Origin: Triticum aestivum
Taxonomy: Eukaryota > Streptophyta > Magnoliopsida > Poales > Poaceae
NCBI RefSeq assembly: GCF_018294505.1
Contig: NC_057809.1
Coordinates: 503,066,506 to 503,130,505, forward strand
Direction: 5' to 3'
DNA length: 64,000 nucleotides
The position numbers and the translations under genes were made by a program. Below, piece after piece: positions 43,187 to 55,402 of the stretch. A model generated the notes under the pieces. That model was not told the origin of the DNA and searched no databases. It worked only from the letters and a program-made list of their open reading frames with translations. Every line of letters begins with the position of its first letter. The stretch's first letter is position 1.

Positions 43187-45570
43187 CTACGGGAAAAACT
43201 TACGAAGATGTTCTATGTTCCAGGAGTTGCTCACCGGAATGCCATCTTCGGTCTCAAGGCGGACAGCGCCGGGCCTTGTGACTCGTTTCACCCGATAAGG
43301 GCCTTCCCACTTCGGCGTCAACTTGTTGGAATTCTTGGCGGACTGAACGCGCCGAAGAACAAGGTCGCCTTCCTCGAAGCTTCTGGCTTTAACTTTGCGG
43401 CTATGGTAGCGGCGCAAAGCTTGCTGGTATCGAGCAGCTCGTACAGCAGCCTGAAGACGATCTTCCTCAAGGAGCAGCGCGTCGTCTTGTCGCAGCTGTT
43501 CTTGCTCAAGCTCATCATAAGCGAGCACTCGAGGCGATCCGTATACGAGTTCCGTGGGGAGAACTGCCTCTGCTCCATAGACTAGAGCGAAAGGCGTCTG
43601 GCCAGTGGCTCGATTTGGCGTCGTTCTGATCGACCAAAGAACCACCGGCAGCTCCTCGATCCAGTTTCTTCCGCACTTGCGCAGCCTGTCGAAAGTTCTG
43701 GTCTTGAGCCCGCGCAGCACTTCAGCATTTGCCCTCTCTGCTTGACCGTTGCTTCTTGGATGAGCAACAGAAGCGAAGCAGACCTTGGCGCCAAGGTCTT
43801 GGACGTACTGCATGAAGGTGCGGCTCGTGAATTGCGTGCCGTTGTCGGTGATGATCCTGTTAGGGATCCCGAAACGGCAAACAATTGACCTGAAGAACTT
43901 GACTGCTGACTGTGCTGTCACCTTCCTCACTGGCTGCACTTCCGGCCACTTTGTGAACTTGTCGATTGCGACGTACAAGTACTCAAAGCCCCCGACAGCT
44001 CGGGGGAAAGGGCCGAGGATATCGAGCCCCCAGACCGAAAATGGCCAGGATAAAGGGATCGTCTGGAGAGCTTGAGCTGGCTGGTGTATCTGTTTGGAGT
44101 GGAACTGGCACGCTTCACACTTGGTTACTTGTGCAGTTGCATCCTGGAGGGCTGTCGGCCAAAAGAAACCTTGCCGGAAAGCTTTGCCGGCAAGTGCTCT
44201 TGCGCCAATGTGGTGGCCACATATGCCTCCATGTATCTCTGCCAACAGCTTTTGTCCATCTTCCCGGCAAATACACTTCAATTTCACACCGTTGAGTCTT
44301 CTTCTGTACAGTATGCTATCGACAAACTGGTACATACTTGACTGCCGAGCTACTTTTTCCGCTTCTTCTTGCTCTTTGGGAAGTTCTCCTGTCTGAAGGA
44401 AATGGACAATCTGCTGTGCCCATGCTGGAGCTTGTGGCTCGACAACAAGGACTAAAGGCACATCTGCTGCTGCGGGAACATCCGCTTCCACGGCAAGGAC
44501 TTGCGGCCCTGCCGGAGCTTGATGTTCCCCGGCAAGCTTGCCGGAGCAAAACTTGTCGGGAGCGTCTGCTTCAACAGAACAAACCATAAGGCTTGCCGGA
44601 GCAGACTGCCCCTCAGCAACCTTGGTGTTGATCTTGGGGACTTTCTTGGCGGCAGCTTTGGGGAGCTCTGCCGGAAAGTAGTCACCAGAAATCAACTTCC
44701 TCTTCTTGCTTTGTCCAGTTGATGGTGTTATGGATGGTTGAGTCAACTTGAGCACAAAGATCCCTGGTTCCACAGGTAACTTTAGTGCGGCGCACTTTGA
44801 CAGGCCATCAGCAATGTCATTCTGAGCTCTTGGGATATGCTCCATCTGTAGGCCATCAAAGTGCTCTTCTAGCTTCCTCACTTCATCAACATATGCTTCC
44901 ATCAATGGACTCTGGTAGTTCTTGTTCACTTGGCGGACGACAAGCTGTGAGTCACCCCTGACAATGAGCTTCTTGATCCCAAGGTCTGCTGCAATTCTGA
45001 GACCGGCAAGCAATCCTTCATACTCTGCAGTATTGTTGGTTGCTTGCTCCTTGGGAAAGTGCATCTGGACTACGTACTTGAGGTGCTCTCTGGTGGGCGC
45101 GACAAGCAGCACGCCCGCACCGGCGCCTTGCAGCAAGAAGGCACCATCAAAGTACATCAGCCACTCTTTGCTTGCCTCTTTGATGGGGATGCTCGTCTCT
45201 GGAATTTCTTCATCTGGTGTTGGCGTCCATTCTGCTATGAACTCTGCCAATGCCCTGCTTTGGATAGTTGAAGTGCTCTCAAACTTGAGGCCAAAGCTTG
45301 ACAGTTCCAGCGCCCACTCGACAATCCTGCCTGTCGCTTCTGGATTTTGCAGTATCCTCTTCAGCAGAAAGCGAGTGACGACTGTGATCTCATGTGCTTG
45401 GAAGTAATGGCGCAGCTTTTTTGAGGCCATGAGGAGGCCGAAAAGCAACTTCTGCACACCAGAGTACCTTGATCTAGCCCCCTGTAGAAGGGAACTGACA
45501 AAGTAAACTGGACGCTGCACCATTCTCTTCTGCATCTTGTCATACTCCTGCGCAGATCCATCTCTGTCGA
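43187..45570 (-). pseudogene. RNase H end, archaeal-type RNase H and integrase of Tat-type element
   Basis: Open from the solo-LTR junction to the stop at 43187 (782 codons from the first internal Met at 45535). Order: end of the retroelement RNase H (VYFVSSLLQGARSRYSG, LRHYFQAHEITVVT); second, archaeal-type RNase H (LMYFDGAFLLQGAGAGVLL, NNTAEYEGLLAGLRIAADLG, VRGDSQLVV, AQNDIADGLSKCAA), the Tat-lineage hallmark; integrase zinc region (HGGICGHHIGA, CEACQ), core with D in WGLDILGPFP, D in IITDNGTQFTS and E in NGQAERANAEVL; C-terminal GPYRVKRVTRPGAV. All catalytic acids look present. Its 5' part lies beyond the solo LTR at 45571-49567, so it cannot be made as one polyprotein. Confidence 0.88.
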
Positions 45571-48500
45571 TGTCACACCCTAGCTAGTTCATGCATTAGA
45601 GTGTTGCATCATGTCTATTCTTTCATCAGAAACCTGAAATGGGGATGACAGAACCCCCAGCCCCCTCTGAAACCAACTAGGGTTTACTAAAAACTTTTTC
45701 AATGAACCTGAAATGCCCTTCTAAAATGCCCATCATTTTTGTCTTGGTTCAGAACCTCTGCCAAAAGTGATGCACATTTTCCTAGGTCATCTTAGGGTCT
45801 TTGAATTAAATCATAAATATTTGAATTTGGGCATTTAAAATTATATAAAATATTCAAATGCTCAAATATCTCCAAACTAAAATGTTTCATGTTGGAAATA
45901 ATCCAACTATGGACCAGGAGTAGTTTGGTGATTTTAGGAGTTGCCTAAGTATTTTAATAATTCAACAAAGTTGCAGAAGTATTAAAAAATAGAAAACAGG
46001 AGAAATAGCAAAAACTTACCTGGCGCCCAGCACCCGGCCCACCTGCCGGCCCAGCCCAGCGCCGCGCCAGCGAGCTGCTTGCCGGCCAGGCAGGCAGGCA
46101 GGTGCCCGACGGCGGCCGCAGCGTGCGCCACGCAGCTGGCCGTCGCCCTGCTTCACCTCCTCGCCTCGTGGCTGGATGGATGAACTCCACGCCGCGCCGT
46201 GAACCCGCAGGACACCTCCATTCTCCCCCAACTCCTCTCTCTCGCGCTCCCCCGCCATGGCCGACGCCATCGCCGCCACCCCCTCGCCGTAGCCACGCCC
46301 TCCATCAACCCCACGCCGTGCCGCCTTGTCCAGGAGCTCCGCCATCCTCCTCTCCTTCGAGCAAGCCGAGCCCCGAGCGCTCGCAAGGCTCGAGCCCACC
46401 ACATCGACCTCGACCGAACCACCGTCGCTGGAGATCCCCTTCAACGCCGACGTCGCTCCGGCCCGTCCCCGGCCGCACCAAGTGCTTCGTCGAACTCCTC
46501 GTGAGCTTAGCCATCTTCCCCTCCCTTCTTTTCTTGCTTCCGAGCTGTGTAGTGACCTCCCGGAGCTCAACCGCACCCACCGCCGCGGAGCTCGTCGCCG
46601 ACGTGCTCCCGGTCACCCTCCGGCCACAAACTGGTGTCCATCATGCTCACCACGTAAAGTTCGCCTTCGGACGAACTCCGGTGGCCGCCAAAGTCGTCGC
46701 CGGCGCCAACTCCGGCCACCCCGACCCCAACGGACTCCACCAAGAGCTGCGGCTCCTCCTCAGCTCCACTCCGATGGCCTCCGCGACTCGTTTGGTTGCC
46801 GGAACGGCAAAAACCACTTCCACCGCCGCGTCGGGCTCACCGGCGGCTAAACGCCGGTGCAGCCGACCTGAGTTTGACCGCGGGTGGGCCCTGGTTGACT
46901 CCGATGAGTCAATGACAGGTGGGGCCCAGCCCTGTTAACTAAATAGGTTTAGTTTTAATTAAACTTTAACTAATCCGATTACCCTGACACCCTGGACCCA
47001 TAGTCAGGTTTGACCTGGACGTCTCCGTTGACCCTGACGTCATCCTGACGCATGGCTGATGCAATAAATTAATTTCTTGATTTATTCTAATATAGGAAAT
47101 TCCAGAATATAGTTTAAAACTTCAAAAATTCATAACTTTTAATCTGTAACTCCAAATCGGACAAGTTATATATGAAAAATGATCAGAAAAATCCAATCTA
47201 TCCATCTGTACTATTTTCATGCATGATTAAACAAGTTAACTTGATGTTTAATGCAGAACAAGATAAAACACTTTAAAGGGCCATGTATGAGTTTGAAATT
47301 TGAATCTTTGGTTCAAATTGGTTCAAACCCTTCTGGTCTTAGTTGCATTAGCCCAACACACTCATATTGCCATGTTTCATGCATGCCTCATATTGTCGCA
47401 CATTGTTTGGTGATGGTTGTGTATCGGTGTTCTTTGCGGCAGGTTCTGCCTCCGAGGAGTACCGTGATTACCCTAGCGAAGAATCGTATCCGTGCATCGA
47501 TCCATCAGGCAAGCAACCAACCATTTGATCATATCGATACAATCCCATGTTCTCGCTCTTGCTCTCTTTTACTGCATTAAGGCAACGCATTTCAAACTGC
47601 TGTGTGCTACGGTAGTTGAACCCATTTCCTCTGCATGACCTGTCATTGCCACAGTAACTAGATGAAACCCACTAGCATGCGTAGGAGTTGTTTGAGCCAT
47701 ATGTATGTGTTGTTCCTACCTTGCTATGCCTGCTATGCTTAGAGTCGTGTCAGGTCTGGTTCGTCTGGGTGATGGGCTAGAGTGAAATGATTACGTCGGT
47801 AATGAGAGTGATGTGGTGAACACGATTTGGTAAAGGTATCGATGAGAGGCCATGTAGGAGTACATGGTGGGTTGTTTCATTGAAGCCGACCTTAAGCACT
47901 GAGATCTGTATGTGTGATTTAAGATACAGCTACTACCATGCATTGGGCCCTGAAATATGACCCCGCTCGACTTCTTATTCACCCTAGTTCTCTGTCCAGG
48001 AGTTGCAAGTAGTTTCTGGTGTTTGTAGCCTACTGGAGGCCGTGGACAGCGCTGACCGTAGGGGTGGGCTATGATGCGGTAGGTACGTGGCACGGTGTAC
48101 TGAATACCCGTTAGGTATCTCGGGAACCCTGTTCACATCGTTTGGGGCTGTGAGCGAAACCTCGGCCGAATCTCCTCATGGATGGAACCCGAATAGGCGA
48201 TAAACCTGGACTAGAGACTTAGGTGTTTAGGTAGGTCGTGGTCTACACCCACGTCGGCTTTCGCTTGAAGTCTGCCGAGCACATGTCGTGTGCAGACGCT
48301 AAGTGGTGGAAACATGTATGAAGAAGTACACCCCTGCAGGGTTAACATGATCTATTCGAATAGCCGCGTCCGCGGTAAAGGACTACTTGGTTGCCTATAT
48401 AGTTCATAGACAAGTAAATGGAAACTACTAAAAGCCTCAAGATAAGTGTGAGTGCCGAGGATGGCTCTTCCGTAGGAAGACGGAGGTGGATCCTCGGTAG

Positions 48501-49567
48501 TGTATTGAAGTGGTGAGTAGTGGACTCGTGTGCGCAAAACCATTTCAAGTTGGAGTCTCGTAGGATAGCCTAGCCAAGAGTCAAAGCTGGCGTGCTACAA
48601 TAACTCCACCAACCCTTCTTGATAATGTGCATGTATGTAGGATCTGATGTAAGTCTTGCTGAGTACCTTTGTACTCATGTTGCTATAATTTACATTTTTT
48701 ACAGAAGACGCTGCAACCCCTTCTGATGGGTTCTTCGTAGACGTTGACATCAATGAGTAGGCTAAGGCCCAGGTGGTGATCCTGAGCTTGTGAAGGACCA
48801 CGTAGTATAGCTAGGCTTTCCAAGCCTCTTTTATTTTACTAGTTGTCTGTACTCAGACAAGTTACTTCCGCTGCCGGTTTGTATGACTGTATGACTTGAA
48901 TGTTGGGTCGTGTGACCCGTACCTATGTGTATGTTATGTATGGCTCTCTGAGCCTTAAATAAGGTACTTGTGTCGTAGAGTCATGTTGTGATGCCTTGTT
49001 GTATTTACACATATCGAGCATATTGTGTGTATGATTGAAATGCTTGGTATGTGTGGGATCTGACTATCTAGTTGTTTATCTTTAGTAGCCTCCCTTACCG
49101 GGAAATGTCTCCTAGTGTTACCACTGAGCCATGGTAGCTTGCTACTGCTCTGGAACACTTAGGCTGGCCGGCATGTGTCCTTCTTCATTCCTGTGTCTGT
49201 CCCTTCGGGGAAATGTCACGCATTGAGTACCGGAGTCCTGTTAGCCCGCTACAGCCCGGTTTACCGGAGTCCTGCTAGCCCAGTGCTACAGCCCGGACCC
49301 ACTTGCTGATGACCGACACGTTCGAAGCTAGGTCATGGATGCCTGTCCCTGTAAGTCTGTGCCACTTTGGGTTTACGACTAGTCATGTCAGCCCGGGCTC
49401 CTTATCATATGGATGCTAGCGACACTATCATATACGTGAGCCAAAAGGCGCAAACGGTCCCAGGCAAAGGGTAAGGCGACACCCGTGGGGATACCGTGCG
49501 TGAGGCCGCAAAGTGATATGAGGTATTACAGGCTAGATCGATGTGACATTGAGTCGGGGTCCTGACA
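45571..49567 (+). mobile_element. 4.0-kb solo LTR inside the Tat-type pol
   Basis: TGTCACACCC...GTCCTGACA with TSD gtcga (45566-45570 and 49568-49572). Homologous to 19917-24092 along its length, including shared blocks ggaccctgttcacatcgtt, tacacccctgcagggttaac and gcgcaaacggtccc. No internal domain. Inserted in the RNase H coding region on the minus strand. Long ORFs in its GC-rich part (46.0-46.9 kb) are not conserved as protein between the two copies. Confidence 0.85.
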
Positions 49568-49572
49568 GTCGA

Positions 49573-50722
49573 GACCAGAGCTTGTCGGCGAAGCCCCCTG
49601 CTTGTCGCTGGATGCATCTGCCGTGGTTGCTGGCTCATCATCTGCCTCCCTCTCCGCCACTAACGCAGCACTAACCACTTGATTGGTTGCCGCTATATAC
49701 AGCAGCAACTTCTCTTGCGGCTTAGGTGCGACAAGTATTGTAGTGGAGGACAGGTATCTCTTCAAGTCCTGCAGCGCAGCCTCCGCCTCCGGAGTCCATT
49801 TCATTGGACCTGCCTTTTTCAAAATTTTGAAAAATGGCAGGGCGCGCTCAGCAGATCTAGAGATAAACCTGTTGAGAGCAGCCACGCAACCGGCAAGCCT
49901 TCGTACATCCTTGACGCGCTTTGGTGCTTCGATCTGCTCAATGGCCTTGATCTTGTCGGGATTGGCTTCAATTCCCCGTTGAGACACGAAGAACCCGAGA
50001 AGCCTGCCGGATGGGACTCCAAACACGCACTTCTTGGGGTTAAGCTTGTGGTTGATCCTGCGCAGATTTGCAAATGTCTCGTCTAAATCTTTAATCAGGG
50101 TCGCCCTGTTCTTGCTTTTGACCACTATGTCATCCATGTAGGCTTCCACATTTCTATGCATCTGCGGCTCAAAAGCGTGGTGGACTACCCTTGCGAATGT
50201 TGAACCAGCATTCTTCAAACCGAAAGGCATCCGTATGAAGCAGTACATGCCACACGGGGTGATAAATGCGGTTTTCTCTTCATCCGCTTCTGCCATGAAG
50301 ATCTGATGGTATCCTGAGTATGCATCAAGAAATGAAAGCAAATCACATCCGGCTGTGGAGTGAACAATCTGGTCAATGCGCGGCAAGGGAAATGGGTCTT
50401 TGGGACAAGCTTTATTAACATCAGTGAAGTCAATACAAAGCCTCCATTTCCCGTTAGCCTTGCGCACGACAACGGGATTGGCCAACCATGTGGGATGGAG
50501 CACTCCTCTGACAAGGCCTGCTGCTTCCAACTTCTTGATTTCTTCTGCGATGAATTCTTGGCGCTCCATTGCCTGTTTCCTGACTTTCTACTTGACGGGC
50601 CGCGCATGAGGACAGACGGCAAGGTGGTGCTCAATTACTTTCCTGGGAACACCAGGGATATCAGACGGTTGCCACGCAAACACGTCGACATTCGCCCGCA
50701 GGAAAGCAACGAGCGCGCTTTC
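49573..50722 (-). pseudogene. Reverse transcriptase of Tat-type element
   Basis: From the TAG at 50723-50725 the frame continues open (ALVAFLRANVDVFAWQPSDI) except for a second TAG at 50588-50590, then runs 347 codons from ATG 50569. RT blocks: GKWRLCIDFTDVNKACPKDP (about 40-59), FLDAYSGYHQI, AFITPCGMYCFIRMPFGLKN, catalytic YMDD (about 144-147), then the RNase H start (LLLYIAATNQVVSAALV). It is cut by the solo LTR at 49567. Both TAGs stand where CAG is likely, so each is one transition. Confidence 0.85.
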
Positions 50723-53035
50723 CTATTTGGGGTCAAGAGTGGCGCTGATGGTGAAGGTACCACCAGCGCCGTCCTCCTTGGCGGACACCTTCTTGGTCTC
50801 AGGTGGAGCTGTCATTGCCTTCTTACACTTGCCGGTGGAGCTCGATGGTGCGTCCTCGACGGTAGCGCAGCACTCCGAAGAGGTGCGCTTGCCGTAGTGG
50901 GCATCAGAACTCTTGTCGGACTTGGTCTTCTTCTTCCTCCCGGGAGCTTCAGCGGCAAGTGTCTTGAGTTCTGCTGCAGCTGCCGCTTCTCGGTAGATCT
51001 TGTCGGCACAGATAAGAGCATCCTTCTTGTCGCCAGGGACAGAGATGACACTTATCGGGCCTGGCATTTTCAGTACATTGTACGCATAGTGAGAGGCTGC
51101 CATGAACTTGGCGAGTGCCGGACAGCCAAGGATTCCATTGTAAGGTAATGGAAAGTCAGCAACATCAAATGTGACCCTCTCATTCCTGAAGTTCAGCTCG
51201 CTGCCAAATGTTACCGGCAACGTGATCTTTCCCTTCGGCTTGCTTCTTCCCGGGTTGATTCCTTGAAATGTACCGGTCTCTTCGAGCTCGCTGTCAGGGA
51301 TCTGGAGTTTCTGGAGCACCGCGGAGGAGATCAGGTTCAAGCCGGCCCCGCCGTCAACTAGCATCTTAGTGACCTTGAGGTTGCGGATTGTTGGTGAAAC
51401 CAACATCGGCAAGCACCCGACCGCAGTTATGCGATCAGGGTGGTCCTCAATATCAAAGATGATAGGCGTGCTGGACCATTTCAGAGGCTTGCCTGACTCG
51501 ACGGGTGGTTCTGCTGCATTAACTTCCCGCACCCACTGCTTGAGCTGGCGGTGCGAGGTGTGCAGAGAAGCACCACCGTCAACGCACAGGACCTCTGTGG
51601 CTTTCTGGAACTCCTGCTCATCAGTCTCCTCATCATCCATGTCTTCATCGTCGTCGTCATCTTCATCCTTGTCGCAGCCGCGAGGAGGTCTGTCTCCTTG
51701 CCACTGCTTGGCCTTGCCGCGGCGTCCTCCTCGGCCGGGAAGTTTCTTGCCGGATCCCCCAGCACCTTCCTGGGCCTTCTCCTTGTCGCGCCGCTCGTAT
51801 TCAGCTTTCTGTTGCTCAACAAGCTGCTCGACTTTCTTACAGTTCTGGAGATCATGGCCCTTGGTGCGGTGGATCTTGCAATACTGCTTGTTGGTGTCGT
51901 CCTGCTTGTCAGCGACCGCCACCTCCACGGCAACCTCCTTGCCGGAGTCACCAGCTTTGGCTTCCTTGGAGCCACCACCGTTGCCGGACTGCTCAACAAC
52001 TAGCACCTCTTTGCCTTTCCTCCTTCTGTTGTTCCGCCGCCGGTTTTTCCTTGCCGGGGCAGCATCTTCACTGTCAGATCCTCCCGCTCCTACATTCTCT
52101 CCGGGGAGTCTCCTCCCTTCCTCAGCACGTGCACACTTGTCGGCCGGTGCATATAACTCACTGACGTCCCTGATCTTGCACATCGCCATTTCCTCCCGCA
52201 TCCTGCGGTTTCGCACGTTCTGATGGAACGTGCTGATCACCGCGGTAGGGTGGACGTCTGGGATGTTGTGCTGCACACTGCTGAATCTCTGAATGTACTT
52301 GCACAGGGGCTCTCCTTCCTTCTGGGCGAGCAGATGAAGATCACTCTCCTGGCCATGAGGCTTGTGTCCGCCTGTGAAGGCGCCGAGAAACTGATGGCAC
52401 AGATCAGCCCAAGAGGATATGGAGTTGTCCGGCAAGTGCATGAGCCAGGACCTGACGTTGGGCTTGAGTACCAGCGGGAAGTAGTTGGCAAGGATCTTGC
52501 CATCCCGTCCCCCAGCAGCCTGCACCGCAATGATGTAAATGCTGAGAAACTCCGATGGATGCGTCTTGCCGTCGTACTTCTCCGGTACGTCTGGCTTGAA
52601 GTTCTTCATGCTGGGCCACTGGACTTGCCGCAGCTCACGAGTGAACGCAGGGCAACCTACCGCGTACGGCAGATTGCCTGGTTCCCCTGGCGCATGCATG
52701 TCAACAGAGGGCCCAGCACGCTTGTCGGATTGACGTCGCGCTTCTCTTCGGCGCTCGATGCGAGTTCGAGCGTTTTCTTGTTGTCGATCATGAAGAACTT
52801 GGCGCTGATCGTGACGAGCTCGTGGATCCGAAGATGCGGTGGAGTCGTTGTAGAGGTGGATCCGGCGAGTCGGCGATCTTGGCCTTCGGGTGGTGATTGC
52901 ATGGTAGTTGCACCTCCACCCGTTTCGTCGCCACCGGCTCGCGCCCGGCAACCCTGCCGCGGCGGCGACGCGCTCGGCCGCCGTGGAGTGTCGCCGTTGG
53001 CGTAGCCGATGAGACTCTGAATGGTGGCCCTCCAT
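50723..53035 (-). pseudogene. gag core and protease of Tat-type element
   Basis: 770 codons on minus. Gag core: CPAFTRELRQVQWPSMKNFK, YDGKTHPSEFLSIY, SWLMHLPDNSISSWADLCHQ; basic linker RKNRRRNNRRRKGKE; a CX2H-type motif YCKIHRTKGHDLQNC; acidic stretch DEDDDDDEDMDDEETDEQE; protease MLVDGGAGLNLISSAVLQ (about residue 560) and FPLPYNGILGCPALAKF. It ends at TAG 50723-50725, after which RT continues in the same frame. The upstream start of gag lies in another frame (53514). Confidence 0.82.
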
Positions 53036-53514
53036 TCGTCAATCTTGTCCGACGTCGGAGGGTAATCTAGGAGAAGTTGAGCTCGCACCAAAGCTTCTAC
53101 TGGAGTGGTGGGTGGCAGTGGCGGACGGCGCGAGGAGCGGGACGTGCTCGGACTTCTAACTATGTTAGAAGGAGCAGTATCCCGTCCAGGCGACCGTGCC
53201 CCGCTCGTGCCAGCACGCTGGCGTGCATGCTGGTCTTGAGCGCCCCGAGATCCACCAGCTTGGTCTTGGCCTATCATGCGTATGGCACTGCAAGTGCCAT
53301 GACGCTATTGGTCTTGCGCCTCGTGAGAGTGGCGCGGAACATGTACAGTCGCCGAGGTTTGTGCAGCCTTGTCCTTGGACCTGGCAGCATCATAAGCTTC
53401 CTCGTAGACATCCATTCTTCCGCCGGCGTCCATTCCACCACCCATTTGCTCCAACAGTGGCGGAAGCGACGTGGATGGGGCGGCCGCCGCCGAAGTCTTC
53501 TTCTTCGGTGGCAT
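53036..53514 (-). pseudogene. gag N-terminus of Tat-type element, frameshifted
   Basis: ATG 53514 (MPPKKKTSAAAAPST...) runs 68 codons to a TAG near 53305. The same frame reopens to about 52900 (VEALVRAQLLLDYPPTSDKI, EWRATIQSLIGYANGD) and overlaps the downstream gag frame, so one frameshift lies between about 52.9 and 53.1 kb. The start codon sits about 90 bp after the 5' LTR edge, as expected for gag. Confidence 0.65.
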
Positions 53515-53580
53515 GTTGATGAAGGGAATGAAGATCTAGCTCGTGTGAACGCCGGATCAGGTTCACACAATCTCGACGCC

Positions 53581-53600
53581 CCCTACCTGGCGCGCCAAAG
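53581..53600 (-). other. Primer-binding region of Tat-type element
   Basis: Minus strand just after the 5' LTR: CTTTGGCGCGCCAGGTAGGG. Position fits a PBS; I do not assign the tRNA. Confidence 0.6.
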
Positions 53601-53601
53601 A

Positions 53602-54564
53602 TGTCAGGGAAACTGATCCACGAACACCTATGGGGCCGGCGGACCGGGCCCCTTTCGGTTCGGCGGGGGGCAGAGATCGCACGAAAAGCGGATCGAGGCG
53701 AAACACACGAGCAGTTTACCCAGCTTCGGAGCTCTCCGGAGAGATAACACTCCTACTGTTGCTTGTCTGGTTCAATTATGTTCTTGCTCGCGAGAGCTAA
53801 GTGTTTTCTGGCTCACGAATGAATCGACCTTCGCGAACCAGTCCAACCGAACCCCCTCTACGTTGCGCATGGGCCTCCTTTTATACGCTAAAGGGGTCAC
53901 CGACAGGTGGCAACGCAGAGAAGGGTACAAATGTAAAAAGTGAGGTGGTTGGTACAGTTACTTGTACAGTGCACCCTACCTAACCCTAACGGCAGGGGAC
54001 AAGGTCATTAAATGCCCGTCTGAGTCACCCAAACAGTGCAGAAAAGGACCGTTACGGGCGCCACTGTTCGCCACGATGGCGATCTTGTCAGCTTCGCATG
54101 CCACTGCGCACCGCTGGTTGCACAGCCTCCCGCCACGCGCGCCTGGAGAGGCCCCCAGAGCGACACGTTGGTGGATGCGCTGGAGCATGGGCACAGAGTG
54201 GCCGCCTGCCGCGGCAAGCGCCTTGCCGCTGCTGTTATCTTGTCGGGTCCGGAGGCTTGTCACTCACCGGGCCTCGAGGTACCTTGGTTGGTCTTCCCGG
54301 CAAGCTCCTCTTGCCGGGGCCTTGTTGCCTTGCCGGAGCGCGTGGCGCGTCGTGGCAAGTTCCTTGGAGTGCCTCGGTTGGCCTTCCCGGCAAGCTCCTC
54401 TTGCCGGGGCCTTGTCTCCTGAGCTTAAATACTTTGTTCTTGAATGGCTCCAAGGGAACCATGGAGGATCTTGGTGTTAGCCCGGCAAGCCTTGCCGCGG
54501 GGTGCTGCAACTGCCCGTGCACAAGTTCGGGGTACTAGGGTACCCCTATTCTAGTACACCGACA
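53602..54564 (-). repeat. 5' LTR of Tat-type element
   Basis: 963 bp, collinear with 37378-38340; terminal TGTCAGG here against TGTCGGG in the other copy. Same hairpins. Confidence 0.92.
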
Positions 54565-54793
54565 CTATGCAAAAGTCAACATACCAAGTACCCATCACAA
54601 TCCCTATCTCCCGCATTACATTATTTGCCATTTGCCTCTCATTTTCCTCTCCCCCACTTCACCCTTGCCGTTTTATTCGCCCTCTCTCTCTATCCTCCCT
54701 CTCTTTCTCTATTTGCCTCTTTTACCCGTTTCTTGTTTGCTCGTATGGTTGGAATAGTTGTTTATTTATTACTAAACAGAGAACCTAAGATCT

Positions 54794-55402
54794 ATGGATC
54801 CTCATCCGCTTGCTAATCTTTTTAAGAGATCCAATTATGATGAACCAACTGCTAGTGAGTTTTGTGCACTAGATTATCTTTATGAGGTTTTGCTTGAAAT
54901 TCGTGAATCTGAAAAGTGTGAAGAATTACTTTATGAAGCGATTCATGATAGATCTTTGAATAAAAAGCATGATTGCAATGATTTTACTATAAACTCTCTT
55001 GATGTCAATTGTGCTAATAATATGCAAAACCCTAAGGTTGGGGATGCTAGTTTTGCTATGTCCTCTACTTGTTGCAATGATCATGATTGGGGCGATTCTT
55101 CTTATGATATTGAAAATTTATTTAAGCCCCATGATGAACATGATATTGATAATAGTGCTTTCAATATTATTGAAAGTGGGTTTGGAAGAGTGTCAACTTT
55201 AGATCCCACATATTTGGAGAATGTTCAATCTTATGAAATTTTTGATAAAAGTGGAAAGGCCATGACTTTAGTTAATGTTAATCCCACTATTTTGGAAGAG
55301 TGTCAACTTTGCATGCATGTGGATCGTGTTAAAAATATTTTATGTGATAGCTATTTTTTTGAATTTGCTTATGATCCTACATATAATTATTACGAGAGAT
55401 GA
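54794..55402 (+). CDS. Sabrina-like internal ORF, 202 aa, intact
   Basis: ATG 54794 to TGA 55400-55402, uninterrupted. Starts MDPHPLANLFKRSNYDEPTA; acidic, Asn/Asp/Cys rich with two similar blocks (FIIxSGFG...STLDPTYLENVQSYE and VNPTILEECQLCM). No gag core, zinc knuckle or enzyme motif. It follows a pyrimidine-rich leader in the element. Known to me only as part of Sabrina-type elements; function unknown. The frame survived although the element lost or never had pol. Confidence 0.6.
   Translation: MDPHPLANLFKRSNYDEPTASEFCALDYLYEVLLEIRESEKCEELLYEAIHDRSLNKKHDCNDFTINSLDVNCANNMQNPKVGDASFAMSSTCCNDHDWGDSSYDIENLFKPHDEHDIDNSAFNIIESGFGRVSTLDPTYLENVQSYEIFDKSGKAMTLVNVNPTILEECQLCMHVDRVKNILCDSYFFEFAYDPTYNYYER

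Larger units (their letters stand above)
37378..54564 (-). mobile_element. Tat-type Gypsy element with antisense gene, nearly complete
   Basis: Minus-strand element, LTRs 53602-54564 (5') and 37378-38340 (3'), 963 bp each and about 2% different by a hand count (about 19 differences, mostly transitions). TSD ctacg (37373-37377) / ctatg (54565-54569), a CpG transition. Minus order: gag, protease, RT, RNase H, archaeal-type RNase H, integrase; then a plus-strand spliced gene (38718-42377) and a PPT (38341-38358 complement). RT (VNKACPKDPFPLPRIDQIV) and the second RNase H place it in the Tat lineage. Split by a solo LTR at 45571-49567. I cannot name the family. Confidence 0.88.

Noticed and set aside
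46102..46938. 278-codon plus-strand ORF in the solo LTR
   Set aside because: GC-rich LTR sequence; the homologous region of the other solo LTR (20.4-21.3 kb) does not keep the same frame.
45571..49567. Complete small LTR element (TRIM/LARD) rather than solo LTR
   Set aside because: I found no terminal direct repeats inside the unit and no PBS or PPT; the solo LTR is the simpler reading.
51369..53005. Plus-strand ORFs of 260-284 codons
   Set aside because: Shadows of the gag-protease coding strand (minus), which has recognisable gag and protease motifs.
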